A stretch of DNA of 64,000 nt from Branchipolynoe longqiensis (Eukaryota > Annelida > Polychaeta > Phyllodocida > Polynoidae): assembly GCA_030323885.1 (NCBI GenBank), contig CM059197.1, positions 32,877,884 through 32,941,883 of the forward strand, written 5' to 3'. Below are positions 41,870 through 52,279 of this stretch, piece by piece (within the stretch, counting starts at the first letter, position 1; each line of letters starts with the position of its first letter). The notes under the pieces were generated by a model. The model was not told the origin of the DNA, did not search any database, and saw nothing but the letters and a program-made list of their open reading frames with translations. The position numbers and the translations under genes were made by a program.

Positions 41870-42660
41870 TTAGTGGGGTATGTGTGTGAGGCGGGTCGGT
41901 GGGATTTGTGTGTGGGGGTGGTGTGGGGGGTGGGGTGGGAGGGTGAAGGGGCGTGTAGATGGGGGGGGGGGAGTGTATGAGGCGTGATGGGGTCGGTGTG
42001 TGAGGAGTATAGGTTTGGGATTCGGGCAGTGTGAAGAGTGTAGCTTTGGGGTGTGTGTGTAAGGAGTGTATGCTGGGGTGTGTGGAGTGTGGGTGTGGGA
42101 TGGGTGTGTGTGAGGAGTGAAGGGTGGGCTGGGATGTGTGTGAGGAGTAAGTGTGGGGTGGGGTGTGTGGAGATTATAGTGGGGGTGTGTGAGGAGTGTG
42201 GGATGGGTGGGGTGTGACGATTGTGGGATGGGTGGGGGTGTGAGGAGTGTGGGGTCGGAGGGTGTGTGAATAGTGTGGGGTGGGTTGGGGTGTGTGTGAT
42301 GAGTGTGTGTGTGGAGTATAGGTTTGCGATTCGGGTGTGTGAGGAGTGGTGTGGAACGTGTGTAAGGGTGGGTGGGGTGTGAGGACTGAGGTGGGGGCAC
42401 GTGTAAGGAATCTGGGAAAGGGATGGGTGTGAGGAGTGTGCGGTGCGGGTGTGAGGAGTTGGGGTGTGGGGTGGGGCGTGTGCAAGGGGTGTGGGGTAGG
42501 TGGGGTGTGAGGACTGAGGTGGGGCACTTGTAAGGAATGTGGGAAGTGTGCCGTGTGTGTGTGTGGTTGGGTGGCGCGTGGTGATGAGGGGCTGTCTGGT
42601 TGGTGTAGGAGTGTGTAGAGTGTGGGTGTGGGGTCTGCGTGGGTGGGGGGAAGTGTGTGC
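41870..42660. repeat. GT/GGGTG-rich satellite
   Basis: GTGTGTGAGGAGTGTGGG-type units on plus; the P/H/T-rich minus ORFs of up to 299 codons are compositional. A ~140-bp duplication (GGGGTGTGAGGACTGAGGTG at 42378 and 42504) is visible. Confidence 0.9.
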
Positions 42661-42789
42661 AGATGATGGATCGACTCCAGTACAATAGCCCGACCACATG
42701 CCCAACCATGTTAAGACACAGCGCCGTGATTGCCAGCCCGGAGGAGCGATGTGGCTTTGTATTCAGCACACCTTCACGTGGGGTGGCAC

Positions 42790-43780
42790 CCCCTCACCCC
42801 CACATCCACCACACCCACATTCACAGCACACTACACCCACACTCACACCACACCACATCCACCATACCCACACTCACACCACACCACATCCACCACACCC
42901 ACACTCACACCACACCACATCCACCATACACACAACAGATCCACACCACATCCACCACACCCACACTCACCCCACACCACATCCACCACACCCGCACTCA
43001 CACCACACCACATCCACCACACCCACACTCCCCCCACACCACCTCCACCACACCCACACTCACACCACCTCCACCACACCCACACTCACACCACAACACA
43101 CCCACACTCACACCACACCACACCAAATCCACCACACCCACACTCACACCACACCACATCCACCATACACACAACACATCCATACCACATCCACCATGCA
43201 CACTATACATCCACAACCCACCCCACCCCACCACATCCACCCCACCCACATTCAGACCATGCCACACCCACCACACCCACTCTCACACCACACCACATCC
43301 ACCATAAACACAACATCCACACTCACCATAAACACAACATCCACACTCACAGCCGACCACATCCACTACACCCACACTCACACCACACCACATCCACCAT
43401 ACCCAGACCACATCCACCACACCCACCACATCCACCACATCCACCACACCACATCCACCACACCCACGCCACACTCACATTACAGCCACCACATCCACCA
43501 CAGCCACACCACTCTCATACCACACCCCATCCACCACACACACTCACACCACACTCACGCCACACCACATGTACACCACATTCACACACCCACACCTCAC
43601 TCCACACCCACACCCCACTCCACACCCACACCACAACACTTCACCCCACCCACGCACACTCCACACCACACCCCACACCACATTCATCGCACACCACACC
43701 ACACTCTACACACAACCCACCCCACCCCTCTAGCCCCACCCCACCCACAGCCCCACAAACTCGCCCCATAGATTATAATC
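42790..43780. repeat. 31-bp CA-rich satellite, main block
   Basis: CACTCACACCACACCACATC with CACCACACCCA repeats at 31-bp spacing (for example 42840, 42871, 42902), more irregular to the right. Yields H/T/P ORFs of 222-454 codons on plus. Confidence 0.92.
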
Positions 43781-44041
43781 GCCTCCATATTCACTTCCCA
43801 CTCCTGTCACGTGAGGGCGCCCCTTACCCCGATAGACACCCCTCATTTACACATTCAACCGCATTCGTTAAAGCCCCCCCCCCCCCCCACGCACACCATC
43901 ACCATCCACCACATACCACCTACCCGCACCCCCACGGTCATAAAACAATCTCTCACCATACTTCCTTCACACCTCATCCGGAGATAACAAACCTTTCACA
44001 CCATAGAGAAACTAGCTCAAATACACAGCACCTCATAGTCT

Positions 44042-44405
44042 CCGACCAGACTGGAGCCCCGAATGAGTTCAGCGTCCATCTCCAGCTTTGGTAAATCGTG
44101 GGATTCGAACCCACGGCTTCGAACCCTGGCCGTGTCAAACCAATGACTTAACAATGCATACTTGTCGCTTCGTAGCCAGGAACTCGGCATTATTAGGATA
44201 GGGCAAGGAATGGTTGGATCAGTGTTAGGATAATGTTCCTGAGTGTGATATCAGGTCATGGTGCTGGCGGTCGGGTCTCCCAGTGGGGAAGCACTATACA
44301 TTTTCCATGAGTGAGGACTGTCACAAGTCAGTACCGATCCTGATATGACCCTGATATGAGCTTAGATGTTGCCAGGACGTAAAACTCCAACAACCCACCA
44401 ACCAA
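44042..44405 (+). mobile_element. SINE-A, head type I
   Basis: GACCAGACTGGAGCCCCGAA, a duplicated B-box region (GGGATTCGAACCC and CTTCGAACCC), full body, duplicated GATCCTGATATGACCCTGAT, tail GACGTAAAACTCCAACAAC. Confidence 0.87.
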
Positions 44406-44494
44406 CCAATCCTAGACTTCATTTGTCTGTCAAGTTGAATCGTCACTTTACAGCCACCTCCTCCACCTGCCTGTGTCCTTCTCATATCTACACT

Positions 44495-44560
44495 ATGTTG
44501 CACTACATTACACTACATTACACTACATTACACTACACCACACCACACACTACACTATAT
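44495..44560. repeat. (CACTACATTA)n short tandem
   Basis: Four to five 10-bp units CACTACATTA followed by CACCACACCACAC. Confidence 0.9.
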
Positions 44561-44689
44561 CCTCTGTCAGTGCAACATAGTTTACTTCAAGTACTGTGTA
44601 AGACACGGGATGGCTGTGTGGACCAAGTTTCTGGGAGGTCACACCAAAGTAAAGAATAAAACACACACACAAATCTTATATCAATTTGA

Positions 44690-44925
44690 GACCTTTTCGC
44701 TACCTTGTCTGGTCTTCGGTGTTACTTGGACAGGGCAAGCGGTGGTCAGACTTAGAGCATATCAGGACACCATGACTGAGTGTGATATCTGACCATGATG
44801 CCGGTGGGACAATGTCCCAGTGGGGAAGGTTGGGGATTAACAGTTAATAACACTATAGATTGGGAAGTCCGTGACCAATCCTGATATGGCCTGATATGCT
44901 GCTAGATCATGAAACCCCAATAAAT
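44690..44925 (+). mobile_element. SINE-A, decayed, headless
   Basis: GGACAGGGCAAGCGGTGGTC, CATGACTGAGTGTGATATCT, CCCAGTGGGGAAGG and ATCCTGATATGGCCTGATAT follow family order with insertions. Confidence 0.7.
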
Positions 44926-45039
44926 CAAAGTCAGCTGACAGAAGTCAGGATGCTACCACTGACAACCAAATGCCCCCAAAACAACCCCAAGCATCTCAAA
45001 GCGAAACCCTACAAACATGGCCACCTACTGGGAACCCCC

Positions 45040-45600
45040 TCCCCCAATCCCACCCACACCCACACCAACACCCACACCCACACCACCACACACCCACCCA
45101 ACTACTGCACGGCCCGGATGTATTTCGCTATTTATCAGCCTAATCCATAGCTGTCATCACTCCGTGGTCGCACCTCCAAACCACCCTCCCCTCCCCTCCC
45201 ACCCCCACGCCCCACACCACATCCCCTCCAAAATGACCCTGATGTACTAACTGCTCACACCCTATTCTCACACAAACACAAACATAAACATAAACAATCA
45301 GGGTGAGAATGTCCCATAGATCGGCAGTTTCCCGACTTTAGGGTCAAAGACCCACTTTTTTTAGGTCTGACCTGTTTAGTTGCCATCCCTGAATAATCCA
45401 CATAAACACTGTGGTGGTGAGAACGATTAAGAACTCTTGAGCGAGTTCCCCCCCCCCCCCCTCCCCTGCGCCCCTACAGTCGACGTCTCTCTCCAGCCCC
45501 CCACCCCCACCCCCACCGCCACTTCCCTGCTCAAAGCTCGATGTAATTAATTAATATTTCCACATGACAATGTCAACCGCGATCATATCCTAGGTCCATT
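45040..45600. other. CA-rich and complex non-coding stretch
   Basis: CCCACACCCACACC repeats at 45048-45105, CCCCTCCCACCCCC at 45188-45215, a poly-C at 45447-45462. No gene recognised. Confidence 0.5.
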
Positions 45601-45694
45601 CTGACATACTTTGGGCCGATAAACTATCTATGCAGTATGTTTGGTTCAGCAACAACTTGTTTTGGAGGGTTTGGTATTTTGGGTTTTTGGATTT

Positions 45695-45722
45695 GGGGTT
45701 TTGGGGTTTGGGGGTTTGGGGG
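45695..45722 (+). other. Strong G-quadruplex candidate with TTTTGGGG pattern
   Basis: Four G runs of 4, 4, 5 and 5 separated by 3-4 T residues. The surrounding 45650-45735 repeats the T/G pattern more loosely. Confidence 0.85.
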
Positions 45723-45849
45723 TTTTGCGGTGGGGGGTGGAAGGGTTTGGTTTGCAGGTGCTTTTTTTTTTGGCGATTATCGATTGTGATTTGGTAGCTT
45801 AACAATAACACGTGCGTCAGGTCAGTCACGTGATGGATCCTCGGGACAG

Positions 45850-46790
45850 AAGACTGTCCGGGGAGGAGGGGGAGGGGGGGGGGTGGGGGGGAGGGGAGGA
45901 ACCACCAGAGTGTGGGTGGGTGTGGATGTGGGAGTGGGTGTGCGTCTGTGGGTGTGTTGGGTGTAGGTTTGGGTGTGTCAGTGTGGGTGTGTCTGGATGG
46001 GTGGGCGTGAGTGTATGTGGGTGGGTGTGAGTGGGTGTGTGGGTGTGTTTGGGTGTAGCTGGCTGTTGGAGTGTATGTGTGTGTCTGTGGGTGTGTCTGT
46101 GGGTGTGTGTGTGTGTGGGTGTGGGTGTGTTTGGGTGTAGCTGGCTGTTGGAGTGTATGTGTGTGTCTGTGGGTGTGTCTGTGGGTGTGTGTGGGTGGGT
46201 GTGTGGGTGTGTTTGGGTGTAGCTGGCTGTTGGAGTGTATGTGTGTGTCTGTGGGTGTGTCTGTGGGTGTGTGTGGGTGGGTGTGTGGGTGTGTTTGGGT
46301 GTAGGTGGCTGTTGGAGTGTATGTGTGTCTGTGGGTGTGTCTGTGGGTGTGTTGGGTGGGTGTGTGGGTGTGTTTGGTGTAGGCTGGCTGTGTGAGTGTA
46401 TGTGTGTGGCTGTGAGGTGTGTCTGTGGGTGTGTGTGAGTGGGTGTGTGGGTGTGTTTGGGTGTAGGTGGCTGTTGGAGTGTATGTGTGTCTGTGGGTGT
46501 GTCTGTGGGTGTGTGTGGGTGGGTATGTGGGTGGGTTTAGGTGTATGTGTGGGTGTGTGAGTGTGGGTGTGTGTGGATGGGGAGGCGTGAGTGTGTGTGG
46601 GTGGGTGTGAGTGTGGGAGAGGGTGTCTTTGGGTGTAGGTGGCTGTTGGAGTGAGGGTATGGAGTGTGGGGGTGGGCTGTCTGTTTGGATGTAGGTGTGT
46701 GTCGGAGTGGGTGTGTGGGTGTGTCTGGGTGTGTGGGTGGGTGGGTGGGTGAGTTTGGGTGGGTGTGGGGGTGTGGGTGGCAGTAGTCCA
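45850..46790. repeat. GT-rich satellite with ~82-bp higher-order unit
   Basis: GTAGCTGGCTGTTGGAGTGT recurs at about 46055, 46137, 46219, with GTAGGTGGCTGTTGGAGTG at 46301 and 46463; spacing is 82 bp for the regular units. The C/V/G/W ORFs on plus restart every 82 bp, and the 306-codon minus ORF is P/T/H. Confidence 0.9.
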
Positions 46791-46935
46791 AGATAGTGCT
46801 GATCTCAATGACAAAAGGTGGGCCTGAATTCGGACATGAATCACCCGGTTCTGCACGTGAGTCGTTCGGAGGCCCCTGGGATCAGGCCGATTCACCACCG
46901 CCCACTTGCGATGCTCAGCGAGTCAACGTCTTGGA
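46791..46935. other. Complex island between two GT satellites
   Basis: About 145 bp of normal composition (CTGATCTCAATGACAAAAGG ... GCGAGTCAACGTCTTGGAGG). It has no family match in this window and no supported ORF. Confidence 0.45.
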
Positions 46936-46939
46936 GGGG

Positions 46940-48205
46940 TGGGGGGGTGGGGGCTGGCTAGGATTGCCGTGTGTGAGGTCTGTGTGTGAGGGTGTGTGAG
47001 GGGATGTGAGTTGTGAGTGTTGTAAGAATGTAGGAGTGTGTGCAACTAAATGTGTGAGGGCGTTTATGTAAGTATGTGTGAGGAGGTGAGGGTGGATGTT
47101 GGTGTGTGAGGATGTGTACGTGTATGTGAATGTGTGAAGGTGTCTGAGTGTTGTAAGAATGTAGGAGTGTGTGTAACTAAATGTGTGAGGGCGTTTATGT
47201 GAGTATGTCTGAGGAGATGAGGGTGTGCTAGGGTGTATGTTGGTGTGTGAGGGTGTGTACCTGTATGTGAATGTGTGGTGTCTGAGTCTTGTATGAATGT
47301 TGGGGTGTGTGAAAGTAAATGTGTGAGGGTGTGTGTGTGTGAGTATGTGTGAGGAGGTGAGGGTGTGTTAGGGTGTATGTTGGTGTGTGAGGGTGTGTAT
47401 GTGATTGTGAATGTGTGAAGGGGTCTGAGTATTGTAAGAATGTAGAGGTGTGTGCAACTAGATGTGTGAGGGTGTGTGTCTGAGGGTGTGTGAGGTGTGT
47501 GTCAGGGGCTGTGTGAGTATGTATGAGTGTGTGTGAATGTGTGTGAGGGTGTGACTGAGGGTGTGTCTGAGGGTGAGTGTGTGTGAGGGTGGGTAAGGGT
47601 GCATGAGTGAGGATGAGTCTGTGCTAAGTGTATGAGGGGTGTGGAGGTGTCTGAGTGTTGAAAGAATGTAGGAGTGTGTGCAATTGAATGTGTGAGGGTG
47701 TGTCTGTGAGTGTGTGTGATGGTGTATGTGAGGTGTGTGTGAGTGTGTGAGATGTGTGAGGTGTGTGAGGGTGAGTGTGTGAGGGTGTGTGAGGATATGT
47801 GAGGGTGCATGAGTCTGAGGATGAGACGGTGTGCTAAGTGTGGCTGAGTGTTGCAAGGATGTGGGGGGGTCCAGTAAATGTGTGAGTGTGTGTGTGAGTG
47901 TAGTAATGATGTGCATGTGTGTGAGCGTGTGAGTGTGTGTGAGGGTGATGGTGTGTGAGGATGAGAGGGTATAAATGGTTGTGTAAATGGTTGTGAGGAT
48001 GTGTGGGTATGTGAGTGTGTGTACTGTAAGCCTCTGTGAGTGTGTGTGTTGCGAGGATGGGAGTGTGTGTGAGTGTGTAAGGCTCTGTGAGGGTGTGTGT
48101 TTTGAGGAGGGAGTGTGTGTGTTGTGAGCGTGTGTGAGACAGCTCACTGTGATGATGTGTGTGTGAGGTCGTGTGTGAGTGTGTTAATATATTGTGTGTG
48201 AGTGA
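46940..48205. repeat. GT/GA-rich satellite with ~130-145-bp higher-order unit
   Basis: TTGTAAGAATGTAGGAGTGT recurs near 47019 and 47150, with variants near 47287, 47431 and 47658, embedded in GTGTGAGGGTGTGT sequence. The 229-codon minus ORF (H/T/L/S) is compositional. Confidence 0.9.
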
Positions 48206-48550
48206 CCATGTAAGCAAATAATCCTACATATCCAACTTATCAAACATCTACTGCTGCATGGAACTCAGAAGGAATATCAACTCTACAAGTCAAACAGATC
48301 CTATGAAGTCAGCATTTCTCTGCCTAATCCACAATTAAATTGATATTTTTCACTTCAGATATTCACTCATCACATATGTTTTAACTTCAAATATCTCCAA
48401 GGTTAACCTGTTCAAATAAGAGGTAGTTCAAGTAGTAAAGTAAATCATAGTATTCAAAGTAAATCATAGTATATGTATCTAAAAGAACAGCAGAAATCTA
48501 AAGCCACCTGACTTGGCATCTTAAAAGGGCAGTTAACCATTGTTATTTGC
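48206..48550. other. AT-rich non-coding stretch, weak TTAA-350 resemblance
   Basis: CACTTCAGATATTCACTCAT and TTAACTTCAAATATCTCCAA resemble TTAA-350 interior words in reverse; no complete element and no gene. Confidence 0.4.
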
Positions 48551-48553
48551 TTA

Positions 48554-48950
48554 AGGCCCTGTCACACTGCATAAGCGTAGGCCGACATATGGTGGGAATT
48601 TTGAACATGCTCAAAAATACTAATTATGCCAAACGTACCCATAACTTATCTGAGGATACACCAGTGGGCTGTTAATGAATAGTACTTATGCCAAACATAC
48701 CCATTACTTGTCTCAGCATAACCCAGCATACACCAGCATACATCAGCATACACCAGTGTGCACCAGCATACTCCAGCATAAACCAGCGTACACCATCATA
48801 CACCAGCATACACCAGCATAAACCAACATACACCAGCGTCCATCAGCGTAAACCAGCGTACACCAGCAAACACCAGCATACACCAACGTGTTGACACAAA
48901 ATCACCTACATCGGCATATGCTGATGCAATATGGCAGTGTGACAGGGCCT
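48554..48950. mobile_element. 397-bp TIR element with internal CACCAGCATA array
   Basis: TTA at 48551-48553 and 48951-48953. Terminal repeats AGGCCCTGTCACACTGC / GCAGTGTGACAGGGCCT are perfect. The centre (48715-48890) is an irregular array of CACCAGCATACAC units. A 3-bp TTA duplication suits PIF/Harbinger; no transposase. Confidence 0.82.
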
Positions 48951-49256
48951 TTAGGTTCCCGCCCCTAAATTTAATACATCATATTTGTGTCGCGTCCCAT
49001 CCCCTCCGTCGCCAATTGGTTCATGTCCATTTACTGTATTCATTGTTGGTCCGGCAATAGATCAAATGCGACAAGTTTATTACATTATGAATAATACACG
49101 CGTACCTGTTCATCAAAGGTTATACATCATTGAGTTAAAGGTGCATATTCTACCTACTTACAATGTAACGTAAACGGCTGGAAGACCAGTGTCTCGGCAC
49201 TAAAAAAAATGTATGTTCTGATGAATAAACTGTTTTACCCACCCATCCCCTAAAAA

Positions 49257-49745
49257 AAGTTGTCTTTGAATGTCTATCATTTTAAAAAGAAGATAAATAG
49301 ATGAGGTTGATTGTTATAATCCACTTTGGTTCAGTTTGAACCAAATTTGTTTATAAATGAATAACTTTGGATCTACAGTAAAACGTCCCTAACCGACCAC
49401 CTTCACAGATCGACCACTCGCTTATATCGATTGCTTTATTTGGGTCCCAACAATACCATTGTAACCATATTCTAACCCCATAAACCGACCACCTTCCTAA
49501 ATCGACCACTTAAGGTCGGCCCCAAGGTCGGTCGATTTAGAGACGTTTTACTGTATTAGAAGTGAAACCAACTGACTTGGGATATATTCTAAGTGTAAAC
49601 ACGCCAAATAAATGCTTACCAAAACTCTGACGGGATAGCCTTCTGCAGTAACAGGTTCTATTAAATTGACTTGGTATGCTAGTCCATGTAGCATTCTATG
49701 TAGAAACACATGCTTAATAAGTGCATTAGTAGCTAAATTCAATAT
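49257..49745 (+). mobile_element. TTAA-350 element split by MITE-178
   Basis: The left part 49257-49373 (GAGGTTGATTGTTATAATCC) and right part 49556-49745 (AGTAACAGGTTCTATTAAAT, TAATAAGTGCATTAGTAGC) are consecutive in family order. Both terminal repeats are eroded. Confidence 0.7.
49376..49553 (+). mobile_element. MITE-178 copy (178 bp)
   Basis: TA at 49374-49375 and 49554-49555. CAGTAAAACGTCCCTAACCG / GATTTAGAGACGTTTTACTG; the compensating C-G changes keep the ends complementary. Confidence 0.93.
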
Positions 49746-49999
49746 GTAGGTTCAAATTTATATAAGCATTTTGCTTTTTTAATTTTTTCTTGGACTATGT
49801 ACATTTAAACTGTGAATATGACCGTGCATATGGCCTATGCTGCAAACACGACGTAAAGAAACCAGCAATCAATCAATCAATCATCATTTAAACTGCTGCA
49901 ACATTAAATATTGAATTCCCTCACTCACATTTCTACATTCATGTACCAAACCGCTCCAAACCCAATATTTACAACCAAAGTGCCCCCCCCCCCCCGCGC

Positions 50000-50055
50000 A
50001 GGTTCGTATAGTGCGAGGTGTGTGTGTGGGGGGGGGCAGATGGGGGGGGCAGGGT
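50000..50055. repeat. GT/poly-G tract
   Basis: GTGTGTGTGGGGGGGGG and GGGGGGGC runs; a poly-C run at 49983-49995 lies just upstream. Confidence 0.85.
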
Positions 50056-50184
50056 TGCCCTCCAGTGACTGCGCATACCCATTTATAGACACCCTTCATT
50101 GTCTGCCTCCTCCTTGAGCACGCCCACAAACTTCTGCCCCTAACCCACCTTCATGATCCAACTAACAATGAGACAATTTCATTA

Positions 50185-50425
50185 AGGGCCCTCCCGGACG
50201 CGCCAATTGGCCGGCCACTTCCGGTCTTATTGCCGGGCCGAATGTATCGGGGCGCGCTGATTGGCTGCGGAGGTCGTTAGGTGCTGCCACCAGGTGCCAG
50301 GCGGCAGAGCCAATACTAAGAGCCCCTAAAGGGGAAGGACCTCCTATATGGGCCGGCGGGGCGGTTAACAGGGCGACAGGGCTTTAAATTGAGTGCCCCC
50401 GGGCCATGTTGCAGAACCCTGGAGC
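50185..50425 (+). promoter_or_regulatory. GC-rich promoter-like segment with CCAAT boxes
   Basis: CCAAT at 50201, inverted CCAAT (ATTGG) at 50261, CCAAT at 50310, ETS-type CTTCCGG at 50219, CArG-like CCTATATGGG at 50343 and TTTAAAT at 50385. Such an array is typical of animal promoters. It is non-repetitive and precedes the ORF at 50431. Confidence 0.45.
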
Positions 50426-50430
50426 TCACC

Positions 50431-50526
50431 ATGAAAGAGACAAAAGCTCCCAAGATTGGGTCAATAAAGGTTCTGTGCGTGGGTGGGTGGGTGGGTGCTG
50501 TGGTGAAAGAGAATGAGGTTGAATGA
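50431..50526 (+). CDS. Short ORF (31 codons) downstream of the promoter-like segment
   Basis: CACCATGA is a good animal start context. The product is MKETKAPKIGSIKVLCVGGW followed by VGAVVKENEVE. No family recognised. Part of it is made by a GGGTGGGTGG tract, so it may be non-coding leader or the first exon of something not visible. Confidence 0.25.
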   Translation: MKETKAPKIGSIKVLCVGGWVGAVVKENEVE

Positions 50527-50769
50527 CTATGTGCAGCCAATAGGGTGGGGAGGGGGGGGGGTTTGAGGGGGGGTATGGCTGGAGGTAGGAGGATGTAGTA
50601 GTTTATACACAGGAACTAGAGCTCCTTCTCTGTGCCTTTATGCATATAATGTATTAGGAACAACAAAGGTAAAAAAGAAAGGTACTCATTTGATTTAGAA
50701 TGTCCCACATCAATATTGTTATGTTTTATATATATGGACTCTATATATAATTATTCTTTTGATCAATCC

Positions 50770-52275
50770 TGTAGAGCAGAGCTATCTGTTGGTAACTGTG
50801 AATCCTTTGTGCAAGCCTGTATGGCACAGGGATCTGCTGGTAACAAGAACTGTTTGTGCAAGCCTGTAGGGCAGCACAATTCACTGGTAACTAAGAACCT
50901 TGTGTGGAAGCCTTAGAGCAGAGTTATCACTGGTAAGCAATAGCCCTTTGTGCAAGGCTGTAGGGCAGAGCAATTTGCTGGCAACTGAGAACACTTTGTA
51001 TATGTCTGTAGGACATAGTGATATGCTCGTAGTCATGAACCTTTTGCGGATGCCTGGAGGGCAGAGCAATCCACGATTAATCGCAAACCCTTTGCACAAG
51101 CCTGTAGGGCAGAGCAATCGACTGATAACTGAGAACCCTTTGTGCATGCATGGAGGGTAGAGTGATCCACAGGTAACCAATAACATTTTGTGAAAGCCTG
51201 TAGGGCAGAACGATCAGCTGGTAATTGATAACCATTTGTGTAAGCCTGTAGGGCAGAGTGAACTGCTGGTAACCGAGAACCCTTTGTGTAAGTCTGTAGA
51301 GCAAAGTGATCCACTGGTAACCAAGAACTCTTTGTGTAAGTCTGTAGGGCAAAGTCATCCGCTGGTAACCAAGAACCCTTTGTGTAAGTCTGTAGGGCAA
51401 AGTGATCCGCTGGTAACCAAGAACTCTTTGTGTAAGTCTGTAGGGCAAAGTGATCTGCTGGTAACCGAGAACCCTTTGTGTAAGTAAGCCTGTCAGGCAG
51501 AGTGATCTACTGTTAAGTGATAACCCTTTGTGTAAGCATGTAGGGCAAATTGAAGCGCTGGTAACCGAGAACCGTTTGTGTAAGTATGTAGGGCAAACTG
51601 ATCCACGGGTAACCGAGAACCCTTTGTGTAAGTCTGTAGAGCAGAGCCTTCCACTGATAACCGAGAACCCTTTGTGCACACATAGAGGGCAGAGTGATCA
51701 ACAGGTAACTAATAACCTTTGCTGAAGCCTGTAGGGCAGTGATCTGCTGGTAACCGTTAACCCTTTGTGTAAGCCTGTAAGGCAGCATGATCCGCTGGTA
51801 ACCAACAACCCTTTGTGTAAATATGTGGGGAAGAGCGATCCACTGGTAACCAAGAACCCTTTGTCCAAGTCTTTGGGGCAGATAACCGATAACCATTTGT
51901 GTAAGTAAGCCTGTAAGGCAGCATCATCCACTGCTAACCAACAACCCTTTGTGTAAGTCTGAGGGGCAGAGTGATCCACTGGTAACCGATAACCCTTTGT
52001 TCAAGCCTTTGGGGCAGATAACCGATAACCCTTTGTGTAAGTAAGCTTGTAAGGCAGCATCATCCGCTGGTAACCAACAACCCTTTGTGTAAGTCTGTGG
52101 GGAAGAGCGATCCACTGGTAACCGATAACCCTTTCTTCAAGCCTGTGGGGCAGAGCGTTCCGCTGGTAACCGATAACCCTTTCTTCAAGTCTGTCAGGCA
52201 GAGCGATCCGCCAGTATCCGATAACCCTTTGTGTAAGTAAGCCTGTCATGCAGAATGATCCACTGGTAACCCGAG
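50770..52275. repeat. 48-bp minisatellite, about 31 units
   Basis: CCCTTTGTGTAAGTCTGTAG with GGCAAAGTGATCCGCTGG and TAACC recurs every 48 bp (clear at 51293, 51341, 51389, 51437). Because 48 is 16 codons, both strands keep frames open (plus LCKSVGQSDPLVTKNP-type, minus LTQRVLGYQRITLPYR-type). Unit identity falls towards the edges. Confidence 0.93.
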
Positions 52276-52279
52276 ACAG

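Noticed and set aside
41720..41980. Secreted-peptide gene suggested by a hydrophobic N-terminus
   Set aside because: Only about 40 codons lie outside the GT array and no domain, cleavage context or exon structure is evident.
41830..42769. 299- and 291-codon minus ORFs
   Set aside because: GT-rich satellite read on the minus strand; no domain.
42730..44094. 454-codon plus ORF and companion ORFs of 222-357 codons
   Set aside because: The 31-bp CA-rich satellite passes through all frames every three units, so open frames are expected; composition is H/T/P only.
45650..45735. Telomeric repeat
   Set aside because: The TTTTGGGG pattern is short and irregular and is not the animal TTAGGG repeat.
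45978..46898. 306-codon minus ORF of H/P/T
   Set aside because: GT-rich satellite with 82-bp higher-order unit.
50770..52275. CRISPR-like regular repeats
   Set aside because: Units are contiguous with no unique spacers, and the genome is evidently animal.
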